This document shows positions 36,959 to 44,439 of a stretch of DNA of 64,000 nucleotides, piece after piece. Numbering within the stretch: position 1 is the first letter of the stretch; the number at the start of each line of letters is the position of its first letter. Source of the DNA: Zoogloeaceae bacterium. Its GTDB lineage: Bacteria; Pseudomonadota; Gammaproteobacteria; Burkholderiales; Rhodocyclaceae. The stretch covers positions 1 through 64,000 of the forward strand of contig JAEUNY010000173.1 in assembly GCA_016791005.1 (NCBI GenBank). The letters are read 5' to 3'. The translations under genes and the position numbers were made by a program. Under the pieces are notes generated by a model that made no database searches, was not told the DNA's origin, and worked only from the letters and a program-made list of their open reading frames with translations.

Positions 36959-37893
36959 GCGCTCACCCCCACGGCGGCCAGGGCCTGATCCAGGCCAGCC
37001 TTGTCGGCAATGGCCCCACCCTGAAGTTCACCACATATCCGCTTGGTCATGCCGGCCAGGACCTTGCCCGGCCCACATTCATACACCTGCCCCACGCCCC
37101 TGGCGGCGATCGCCTGAATCGATTCGATCCACCGAACCGGAGAATAGGCCTGACGCACCAGGGCATCACGGATGGCGTCGGGATCATTCACCACCGCGAC
37201 ATCCACGTTGTTGAGAACTGCAATCTTGGGCGGGTGCACGGGAATCTCAGCCAACCGCGCCTGAAGACGCTCGGCCGCTGGCTTCATCAAGGCGCAATGG
37301 AAGGGCGCGCTCACCGGCAGCAGAACCGCCCGCTTCGCCCCCTTGGCCTTGGCCAAATCCGCAGCCCGTTGAACCGCAGCGGCGCTGCCGGCAATGACGA
37401 TCTGCCCGGGCGCATTCAGATTGGCCGCTTCCACCACGTCGCCCTGAGCGGCTTCAGCGCAGGCTTCTTTCGCCGCCTCGAGATCCAGCCCCATGAGCGC
37501 GGCCATCGCACCCTGCCCCGCTGGAACTGCTTCCTGCATGGCCTGAGCGCGCAGCCGAACCAGCGGGACGGCATCGGCAAAATTCAGGGCCTCGGCAGCC
37601 ACCAGGGCCGAATATTCACCCAGACTGTGCCCCGCCACGACATCAGGAAGCGGACCACCCGCCTCCCGCCATGCGCGGAACACCGCCACCCCCGCCGTCA
37701 ACATGAGCGGCTGGGTATTCACCGTGAGAGAAAGGCGTTCGGCGGGCCCGTCGGAGACCATCTGCCAGAGGTCCTCCCCCAAGGCATCCGAAGCTTCCGC
37801 GAAGGTCTGGCGAATGACCGGGAGATCGCCGTAGGCATTCATCATGCCCACGGACTGGGACCCCTGGCCTGGAAAAACCAATGCAAAAGTCAT
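36955..37893 (-). CDS. fabD: Malonyl-CoA:ACP transacylase
   Basis: 312 residues. The acyltransferase motif GHSLGEYSAL has nucleophile Ser90, preceded by FPGQGSQSVGM at 7-17; the downstream catalytic His lies in the PVSAPFHCALM region. It loads malonyl groups onto AcpP. It is separated from fabH by 40 nt containing a GGGGGA ribosome binding site. Confidence 0.97.
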   Translation of the reverse strand: MTFALVFPGQGSQSVGMMNAYGDLPVIRQTFAEASDALGEDLWQMVSDGPAERLSLTVNTQPLMLTAGVAVFRAWREAGGPLPDVVAGHSLGEYSALVAAEALNFADAVPLVRLRAQAMQEAVPAGQGAMAALMGLDLEAAKEACAEAAQGDVVEAANLNAPGQIVIAGSAAAVQRAADLAKAKGAKRAVLLPVSAPFHCALMKPAAERLQARLAEIPVHPPKIAVLNNVDVAVVNDPDAIRDALVRQAYSPVRWIESIQAIAARGVGQVYECGPGKVLAGMTKRICGELQGGAIADKAGLDQALAAVGVSA

Positions 37894-37933
37894 TCATTCC
37901 CCCTTTTTGGTTTTAGGGACGAGCGCGGGAAAA

Positions 37934-38899
37934 TCAGAAATCTACCAGTGCGGCGCCCCAGGTGAAACCACCCCCAACCCCCTGGAGCAGCAAGCGCTGG
38001 CCGGGGCGAATTCGTCCGTCCCGCACGCCTAGGTCGAGGGCCAAGGGCACCGATGCCGCCGAGGTGTTGCCGTGACGATCCACGGTAACGAAAACCTTCT
38101 CCATCGGCAGATCGAGACGCTTGGCAGTGGCCTGCAGAATTCGGACATTGGCCTGATGAGGAATCAGCCAATCGACAGACTCCGCCGTCACATCGGCTTG
38201 CTGCAGCACTTCGAGTGCCACGTCGCCCAGGGCCCGCACGGCAAACTTGAAAACCGCCTGGCCGTCCATGCGCAGGAAAGGATCACCAATCACCTGCCCC
38301 GACGCAACCGTGCCGGGGACGCAAAGAATGCCGCTGTGACGACCGTCGGCATGAATCGCCGTCGCCCTCACCCCGGGCTTGTCGTCGGCCTGGAGCACCA
38401 CGGCCCCCGCTCCGTCGCCGAACAGCACGCAGGTACCGCGATCGGACCAGTCGAGAATGCGGGAAAATACCTCAGCCCCCACCACTAGGGCACACCGGTG
38501 GCTGCCCGAGCGAATGAACTTGTCGGCCACCGCCAGAGCATAGGCAAAACCGCTGCATACCGCCTGAAGATCAAAAGCAGCACCGCCGCCACTGGCCCCC
38601 AGCTTCGCTTGCAACAAGGCCGCCGTGCTGGGAAAGATGTAATCCGGCGTCGACGTGGCAACGATGATGAGGTCGACCTTGTCCGGCCCGACCCCCGCGG
38701 CCTCGAGGGCACGCCGACCGGCCTCGAGAGCGAGATCGCTGGCAGTCTGCCCAGGAGCGGCTAGATGCCGATACCGGATGCCAGTGCGCTCGACAATCCA
38801 GGCATCAGAAGTCTCGACGCCACGCGCCACGAGGTCGTCGTTGCTGACCGGGTTTCCCGGCAAATAGCTTCCCGTTCCCGTGATGCGCGAATAAATCAT
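37934..38899 (-). CDS. fabH: 3-oxoacyl-ACP synthase III
   Basis: 321 residues of a thiolase-fold enzyme. The catalytic triad is Cys115 ([10 protein letters not shown]), His248 (IPHQAN) and Asn278 (GNTSAA). It starts fatty acid synthesis by condensing acetyl-CoA with malonyl-ACP. The start overlaps the plsX stop by 4 nt, as is common for plsX-fabH. Confidence 0.97.
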   Translation of the reverse strand: MIYSRITGTGSYLPGNPVSNDDLVARGVETSDAWIVERTGIRYRHLAAPGQTASDLALEAGRRALEAAGVGPDKVDLIIVATSTPDYIFPSTAALLQAKLGASGGGAAFDLQAVCSGFAYALAVADKFIRSGSHRCALVVGAEVFSRILDWSDRGTCVLFGDGAGAVVLQADDKPGVRATAIHADGRHSGILCVPGTVASGQVIGDPFLRMDGQAVFKFAVRALGDVALEVLQQADVTAESVDWLIPHQANVRILQATAKRLDLPMEKVFVTVDRHGNTSAASVPLALDLGVRDGRIRPGQRLLLQGVGGGFTWGAALVDF

Positions 38900-39909
38900 G
38901 CCACCATCTCCCGGACCGCCATGCGATCAGTGATGCGTTCGATGAGGCGATTGCCCGCAGCCTCGGCTGCTCGCCGCAATGCCTGCTCAAAGGCATAGGC
39001 ATCGGCGGAGCCATGACTTTTGATCACCACACCCTTTAGACCCAGCAACGCCGCGCCATTGTAGCGGCGATGATCCACTCGGCGCTTGAACCTTTTTAGG
39101 GCCGGCAGGGCGACCAGGGCCATCATGCGGGTGAGCACGCTGCGGCTGAACTCCTCCCGCAGAAAGGTGGCTAGCATCTGGGCCAACCCTTCCGACGTCT
39201 TGAGGGCCACATTGCCGACAAAGCCATCGCATACCACCACGTCGGTGGTGCCCATATAGATGTCATTGCCCTCGACATTGCCAAAAAAATTGAGGCCACT
39301 GGACTTCAGGAGTTCGCCCGCCTCCTTGACCACCTCGTTCCCTTTGATGTCCTCCTCACCGATATTGAGGAGGCCGACGGAAGGGTTGTCGAGATGCTCC
39401 ACCGTGGAGACGAGCATGCTCCCCATGATGCCAAACTGAAGGAGGTGTTCCGGTGAGCAATCGACGTTGGCGCCGAGGTCAAGAACGTAAACGCGACCCT
39501 TCAGGGTCGGAAGAACCGTAGCGATGGCGGGGCGGTCAATGCCCGGGAGGGTCTTGAGAACGAAGCGGGAGATCGCCATCAACGCCCCGGTATTACCCGC
39601 CGAAATGGCGGCAGAAGCCGTACCCGCCTTGACCAGATCGATGGCGACCCGCATCGACGAGTCCTTTTTGTTCCGCATGGCGATGGCTGGCGGATCGTCC
39701 ATCCCCACGACTTCGGAGGCCGGTTGAAACCGAAGGCGTTCGCCAAAACCTCCACGCGCCGCCTCGAACTGCGCCTGCACCGCGTCGGGGCGGCCCACCA
39801 GAATCACGTTTGCCGTGGCGTCGGCTTTGAGAAATGCCAACGCGGCGGGCACCGTCACTGAGGGACCGTGATCGCCACCCATGCAGTCAATTGCCAATGT
39901 CACGCCCAT
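38896..39909 (-). CDS. plsX: Phosphate acyltransferase
   Basis: 337 residues from ATG at 39909 ([16 protein letters not shown], the normal N-terminus); a GTG 9 nt upstream is an alternative. Family blocks NTGALMAIS and [15 protein letters not shown] are present. It makes acyl-phosphate from acyl-ACP for the first step of phospholipid synthesis. It lies between rpmF and fabH as in many bacteria. Confidence 0.95.
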   Translation of the reverse strand: MGVTLAIDCMGGDHGPSVTVPAALAFLKADATANVILVGRPDAVQAQFEAARGGFGERLRFQPASEVVGMDDPPAIAMRNKKDSSMRVAIDLVKAGTASAAISAGNTGALMAISRFVLKTLPGIDRPAIATVLPTLKGRVYVLDLGANVDCSPEHLLQFGIMGSMLVSTVEHLDNPSVGLLNIGEEDIKGNEVVKEAGELLKSSGLNFFGNVEGNDIYMGTTDVVVCDGFVGNVALKTSEGLAQMLATFLREEFSRSVLTRMMALVALPALKRFKRRVDHRRYNGAALLGLKGVVIKSHGSADAYAFEQALRRAAEAAGNRLIERITDRMAVREMVA

Positions 39910-40005
39910 AGGTTCCACACCAGCCCTGACCGGTCATCTGAAAAAGACCGACAAACGCGACACGGCGCGGCACCTCGCAGCGCCGCGCCGCATGAAAAGT
40001 CCGCC

Positions 40006-40185
40006 TTACTCGCCCTTGGTCTTGACGACTTTCTTGCCCCGGTAAAAACCGTTGGGGCTGATGTGGTGGCGCAAATGCACCTCACCGGTGGTCGGCTCGA
40101 CGGCCAGCGGCGGGTTGGTCAGAAAATCGTGGGCGCGATGCATGCCCCGCTTGGACGGCGACTTCTTGTTCTGTTGAACGGCCAT
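40006..40185 (-). CDS. rpmF: 50S ribosomal protein L32
   Basis: 59 residues, [20 protein letters not shown] at the N-terminus and a C-terminal [14 protein letters not shown] block. This is bacterial L32 without the four zinc-binding cysteines (C-minus form), typical of betaproteobacteria. It lies 27 nt after yceD and 96 nt before plsX, the conserved yceD-rpmF-plsX order. Confidence 0.97.
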   Translation of the reverse strand: MAVQQNKKSPSKRGMHRAHDFLTNPPLAVEPTTGEVHLRHHISPNGFYRGKKVVKTKGE

Positions 40186-40212
40186 TTGGCACTCCTGCTA
40201 TGACTTGAATAT

Positions 40213-40716
40213 TCAAACCTGACCGTCGGAACCCCGCAACTTGGCGAGGCCGGCAAACGGTGACGCTCGGGAAGCCCCATCCGACTCGGATGGTACTTCG
40301 CAACTTTCATGGCGCGGCGAAATCGGCATGGCGAGAAGCACCTCCTCTTCCGCCAATTCCGCGAGATCCAGCCGGGCCGACACTTCGATCGCGTCGTACC
40401 TGTCATCATCGAGCTCGTCCTCGGGGAAGGGCCGACCCTCTGGAACGAGCATCAGCCGATTGTCCACGTGAAACGACCAGACCATGGGCTCCATGCAACG
40501 CTGGCAGCCCACAGTCAACTCGCCGACGACTTCCAGGCCCAGAAAGGAATGCCCCTCCCGGTCCACCCAGCCCGTAACCGACACCTCCAGCTCACCCTCG
40601 CTCCCGAGTGCTTCAAGCGCGATCCGCGGGAAGCGAGACAGGGGCAAGGCGCGCTGCCACCGACGCCCTTCTCGGGCGAAGGCCATGGGATCGACCACAG
40701 AGCTTTCTTGCGACAT
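40213..40716 (-). CDS. yceD: YceD/DUF177 family protein
   Basis: 167 residues. The start SQESSVVDPMAFAREG and the central GCQRCMEPM (a CxxC pair) are typical of the DUF177/YceD family, which is associated with 23S rRNA accumulation or ribosome assembly. It always lies ahead of rpmF. A consensus sigma-70 promoter 9 nt upstream of the ATG implies a leaderless or nearly leaderless mRNA; see findings. Confidence 0.92.
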   Translation of the reverse strand: MSQESSVVDPMAFAREGRRWQRALPLSRFPRIALEALGSEGELEVSVTGWVDREGHSFLGLEVVGELTVGCQRCMEPMVWSFHVDNRLMLVPEGRPFPEDELDDDRYDAIEVSARLDLAELAEEEVLLAMPISPRHESCEVPSESDGASRASPFAGLAKLRGSDGQV

Positions 40717-40725
40717 AAGAGCGGA

Positions 40726-40754
40726 ATGATATGATTTTCAGCACTTTGTGTCAA
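40726..40754 (-). promoter_or_regulatory. Consensus sigma-70 promoter of the yceD-rpmF-plsX-fab operon
   Basis: On the minus strand, TTGACA (40754-40749), a 17-nt spacer and TATCAT (40731-40726). The first base of the yceD ATG is only 10 nt after the -10 box, so the predicted start falls at or next to the start codon. Confidence 0.78.
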
Positions 40755-40796
40755 AGCGCACCGCCGCTTGGCTATTAGACTTCGACCTGGCCACCC

Positions 40797-41372
40797 ATGA
40801 AAATTGTTCTCGCCTCTACCTCGCGCTATCGCCAGGAACTCCTCCAACGCCTTGCCCTGCCCTTCGTGACGGCCAAACCCAACGTCGACGAAAGCCCGCT
40901 CGCCGGCGAGCACCCCGCCGCCACCGCGGAACGCCTGGCCATCGAGAAGGCCAAGGCCGTTGCCGCGGATCACCCAGATTCGCTGATCATTGGCAGCGAC
41001 CAAGTCGCCTACCTGGGATTCGAGATCTTCGGCAAACCTGGCACCGCCCCGCGGGCAATCGAGCAACTCCGTCGGATGAGCGGCCAGACCGTCGTTTTCC
41101 ACACGGGCGTTGCGCTGTTCAACACCCGCACCGAACACTTCAGCTGTCGCGGGATACCCACCCGCGTCCGCTTTCGCGCCCTCACGGATGACGAGATTCA
41201 GCGTTATGTCGCCAAGGAAATGCCCCTCGACTGCGCGGGCAGCGCCAAATCCGAAGCTCTGGGAATCACGCTGCTGGAGTCGCTTTCCGGTGACGACCCC
41301 ACCGCCCTGATCGGCCTGCCGCTTATCGCCCTGGCGGAAATGTTGCGGCGGGAAAGCGTCGAATTGCCATGA
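40797..41372 (+). CDS. maf: Maf/YceF-family nucleotide pyrophosphatase
   Basis: 191 residues. The N-terminal Maf motif STSRYRQELLQRL (about 7-19), the conserved GSDQ (about 64-67) and the GKPGTAPRAIEQLRRMSG block are present. Maf proteins hydrolyse non-canonical or modified nucleoside triphosphates; the YceF subgroup prefers m7GTP. Position beside yceD and rluC favours YceF. It is divergent from yceD and its stop overlaps the next start by 4 nt. Confidence 0.93.
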   Translation: MKIVLASTSRYRQELLQRLALPFVTAKPNVDESPLAGEHPAATAERLAIEKAKAVAADHPDSLIIGSDQVAYLGFEIFGKPGTAPRAIEQLRRMSGQTVVFHTGVALFNTRTEHFSCRGIPTRVRFRALTDDEIQRYVAKEMPLDCAGSAKSEALGITLLESLSGDDPTALIGLPLIALAEMLRRESVELP

Positions 41373-42091
41373 CCGAGGTTCCTGGCCAGCTCTACCTGAT
41401 TCCCGTCAGTCTGGGCGAAGCGCCCTGCGCCGCGACGATCCCCGAAGACATTCGCCGGATTGCCGGGAGCATTACCGATTTCGTGGTGGAAAATGCGAAG
41501 ACCGCCCGCCATGAACTGAAGCGCCTGGGCCATCCCGGGCCCCTCCGAGACCTCCGGATCGAGACTCTGGACGACAGCCTCGACGACGCCGCGCTCGATG
41601 CCCTGCTCGCCCCCGCCATCGCGGCCGGCCGAAACATCGGCCTGATGTCCGAAGCCGGCTGTCCGGCCGTCGCTGACCCCGGCAGCCGCCTGGTGGCCCG
41701 GGCCCACCTGCGCGGGGTGCCGGTCCGCCCGCTGGTCGGACCCTCGTCCATCCTGCTCGGGCTCATGGGATCGGGCCTGAATGGTCAGAGTTTTGCCTTC
41801 CACGGCTATTTGCCGGTCGAAGAGCCCGCGCTGATGCGGCGCCTGCGGGAATTGGAGTCCGACTCCCGGGCTCACCGCCGCACCCAGCTTTTCATTGAGA
41901 CCCCCTATCGGAACGAGCGGCTCTTCCGCGCCCTCCTGGCCACCTGCCAGGGCTCGACGCAGTTGTGCCTCGCGAAGAACCTCACCACCCCGGACGAATG
42001 GATCCAGACTCGGACCATCGCCGCCTGGCGCGGCCGGGAACTGCCCTCTCTTGCCAAACAGCCGACGATGTTCCTCATCCTCGCCGGCTGA
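41369..42091 (+). CDS. RsmI-like tetrapyrrole-methylase-family SAM-dependent methyltransferase
   Basis: 240 residues of the tetrapyrrole methylase fold. The N-terminal strand GQLYLIPVSLGE, a GLMSEAGCPAVADPGSRLV block, PLVGPSSILLGLMGSGL and an FIETPYRNERLF motif resemble 16S rRNA 2'-O-methyltransferase RsmI. It lacks the extended N-terminus of RsmI itself and may be the RsmI paralogue common in betaproteobacteria. The exact RNA substrate is unknown. Coupled to maf (ATGA overlap). Confidence 0.82.
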   Translation: MTEVPGQLYLIPVSLGEAPCAATIPEDIRRIAGSITDFVVENAKTARHELKRLGHPGPLRDLRIETLDDSLDDAALDALLAPAIAAGRNIGLMSEAGCPAVADPGSRLVARAHLRGVPVRPLVGPSSILLGLMGSGLNGQSFAFHGYLPVEEPALMRRLRELESDSRAHRRTQLFIETPYRNERLFRALLATCQGSTQLCLAKNLTTPDEWIQTRTIAAWRGRELPSLAKQPTMFLILAG

Positions 42092-42100
42092 GGGTCGAAT

Positions 42101-42451
42101 TCACCCCGACGCCCGCAGGAAGATTTCCCCGCCCACTTCGTCGATCTCGATGGGCACAAGGCGACGCCCTCTGCACGGCCCCAGGACACAGACCCCCGTG
42201 AGGGGTTCGTAGGTCGCTCCATGGGTGGCGCAGATCAGGAATCGCTGGTCTGCGTCGAAGAAAGCCCCTTCTTGCCAGTCAAGTTCGACCGGGACGTGGG
42301 CACAACGGTTGATGTAAGCCCGGACCTGACCACGAAAACGGATTGCGAAGGCCGGCGCGGTTTCCCCATACCACTGAACCTCAAAACGGATGCCGGCGCC
42401 TCCTTCCGTCAGGTCCGCCGACGCGCAGATCAGACGCGGGCCATCAGCCAT
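42101..42451 (-). CDS. Small Rieske [2Fe-2S] protein
   Basis: 116 residues. The Rieske cluster motifs are Cys50-x-His52 (CAH) and Cys74-x2-His77 (CATH), followed by GPCRGRRLVPIEIDEVGG. There is no membrane anchor or dioxygenase domain, so it is a stand-alone soluble ferredoxin-like protein of the NirD/small-subunit type. Electron partners are unknown. Its first 22 nt overlap the end of the phosphatase gene. Confidence 0.88.
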   Translation of the reverse strand: MADGPRLICASADLTEGGAGIRFEVQWYGETAPAFAIRFRGQVRAYINRCAHVPVELDWQEGAFFDADQRFLICATHGATYEPLTGVCVLGPCRGRRLVPIEIDEVGGEIFLRASG

Positions 42452-43086
42452 TGACGCAGTTCCAATACTGAATCGACCAAGGCCAACGGCATTTCCTCTT
42501 CAAGCACCCCCCTGGGGTGGGCGCCGTAGGCCACTCCCACCCCCGCGACCCCGGCATTACGGGCCATCTGCAGATCATGGATCGTGTCGCCGATCATCAC
42601 GGTCGCTTCCGGCGCCACGCCGAGTTCGGACATGAGTTCGTCGAGCATGGCCGGATGGGGTTTGGAAAAACTCTCGTCGGCGCACCGGGTCGCCTGAAAC
42701 AAGGGCGCCAACCCGCTGTGCCCAAGGGCCCGGTCCAGGCCACGTCGGCTCTTGCCGGTCGCCACCGCCAGAGTGAGCCCCGCCGCCTGCAGGGCATCGA
42801 GGAGATCCCGCACCCCTGCGAACAGGGTCAGGGTGTGATCCCCGGACAAATAATGGTGACGATAGCGATCCGCCATCTGGGCGTAGCGGGACGCTGGCAG
42901 GTTTGGCACGGCATGGCGGAGGGCATCCACCAAGCCGAGCCCGATGACGTGGCGCGCCCGCTCCTCGGTGGGCGGCTCGACATCCAGATCGCGGCAGGCC
43001 GAGCTGATGGCCTGGACGATCGCCGCGGCCGAATCCATCAAGGTGCCGTCCCAGTCGAACACCACCAATTCGTACTGCCTAGCCAT
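42430..43086 (-). CDS. HAD-superfamily IA phosphatase (phosphoglycolate phosphatase-like)
   Basis: 218 residues from ATG at 43086. The HAD motif I DWDGTLMDS has Asp11 and Asp13, motif II lies in VATGKSRRGL, and motif IV MIGDTIHDLQMARNAG is present. The cap domain is type C1. It is the Gph/YcjU-type hydrolase encoded next to rluC in many betaproteobacteria. Phosphoglycolate is the likely but unproven substrate. It overlaps rluC by 8 nt. Confidence 0.88.
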   Translation of the reverse strand: MARQYELVVFDWDGTLMDSAAAIVQAISSACRDLDVEPPTEERARHVIGLGLVDALRHAVPNLPASRYAQMADRYRHHYLSGDHTLTLFAGVRDLLDALQAAGLTLAVATGKSRRGLDRALGHSGLAPLFQATRCADESFSKPHPAMLDELMSELGVAPEATVMIGDTIHDLQMARNAGVAGVGVAYGAHPRGVLEEEMPLALVDSVLELRQWLMARV

Positions 43087-44038
43087 GGTCCCGGCCCTCG
43101 TTCTGGTCAAGATAGCTGAGATAAGGCTCCAGATCCGCTGGAAGGGGCGACTCCAGGCTGATCTCCGTCCCGGTAATGGGATGGCGAAATCTTAGCCGCG
43201 CTGCATGAAGAAACATGCGGGCCAGCCCCCGACGCGCCAGCTCCTTATTGAAGGCAAAGTCTCCGTACTTTTCATCCCCCCACAGGGGAAATCCCTGGTG
43301 GCTCAAATGCACACGGATCTGATGAGTACGGCCCGTCTTGAGTTCCACCTCCACCAGACTGCCCGTCTGCCAACGGCGCACGAGCCGAGCAATGCTATGG
43401 GCCGCCTTGCCCTCGCGGCAAACCCTTACCCGCCGGTCGCCCTCCGCAGTCAGGTACTTGAGAAGCGCGGCCTTGAGATGCTGAACAGGGTTCATCCACC
43501 GCCCTCGCACCAGGGCCAGGTATCGCTTCTCCACTTTGCCATCCCGCAACATGTCGTGGAGGGCCGTGAGGGCTGCCCGCCGCTTCGCGATGACGAGGAG
43601 CCCCGAGGTCTCCCGGTCGATGCGGTGGGCCAGCTCCAGAAAGCGCGCCTCCGGGCGTTGCCGCCTCAATTGCTCGATGACACCAAAGCTGACGCCACTT
43701 CCGCCATGGACGGCCAGTCCAGCCGGCTTATCCACCACCAAGAGATGTTCGTCCTCGAAGACCACCGGCAACGGCCGCCCCGCCGGGATATCTCCTGCCA
43801 CCGGGCCTACCGCGACACGCAGGGGGGGAATCCGCACCTGATCGCCGTTCTGCAGCTTGTAGGCGGGGCCGATCCGCCCGCCATTGACCCGCACCTCACC
43901 GCTGCGCAGGATGCGGTAAATGAGACTCTTCGGCACCCCTTTACAGACCCGCAGGAGAAAATTATCGATGCGCTGCCCCGCGGACTCCTCGTCCACACTT
44001 TCGTGGCGCACCGTGACAGTTTTGCTTAAAGGATTCAT
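43079..44038 (-). CDS. rluC: 23S rRNA pseudouridine synthase RluC
   Basis: 319 residues from ATG at 44038. An S4 RNA-binding domain (about 20-75) precedes the RluA-family catalytic motif HRIDRETSG at 138-146 with Asp141. Position next to rne, as in E. coli, supports RluC (U955, U2504, U2580 of 23S rRNA). An upstream in-frame extension to 44140 lacks homology and was excluded. Confidence 0.93.
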   Translation of the reverse strand: MNPLSKTVTVRHESVDEESAGQRIDNFLLRVCKGVPKSLIYRILRSGEVRVNGGRIGPAYKLQNGDQVRIPPLRVAVGPVAGDIPAGRPLPVVFEDEHLLVVDKPAGLAVHGGSGVSFGVIEQLRRQRPEARFLELAHRIDRETSGLLVIAKRRAALTALHDMLRDGKVEKRYLALVRGRWMNPVQHLKAALLKYLTAEGDRRVRVCREGKAAHSIARLVRRWQTGSLVEVELKTGRTHQIRVHLSHQGFPLWGDEKYGDFAFNKELARRGLARMFLHAARLRFRHPITGTEISLESPLPADLEPYLSYLDQNEGRDHG

Positions 44039-44439
44039 CCTGAAATATACTTGCAACCCGACTGGGTTTGGTCCAGATGGGCAGCCTTCCCACCCGAAGG
44101 TGGGCTGGCGGGCAATCCCCGAGCCACCTCGCGCTCCCAACCGGTCGTCCGGAGTTCAGTGCGGTGAAAAGCCGCCGATAGTACTCCAATTCAGCAGCAC
44201 AAAGATCTGTACCCGGATTTCCCATTTGAACCACCTTTGAACATTTGCGCGTTGCGCCCCTACGCAGAATGCTGCATCGTGAAATATTAAGTCGCGGTGC
44301 AGCTGGCTAACCAAACGACCCCTCGTCAGCTCTCAAAGACCGGATGACTGAAGCCCAACCCAACCGCTCCTAATCCCGTCGGCACGAAGGTGCGCGCGGT
44401 TCGTCCTGCCCGTGGGTGCCACGCGGGAGAACGATTTCC
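44039..44439. other. rluC-rne divergent region and rne 5' leader
   Basis: About 400 nt between divergent rluC and rne, with no credible gene. A hairpin CCCACC/GGTGGG lies at 44089-44104. No -35/-10 pair of high quality was found for either gene. RNase E controls its own mRNA through a structured 5' leader in E. coli, so a long leader here is expected, but I cannot define its start. Confidence 0.55.
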
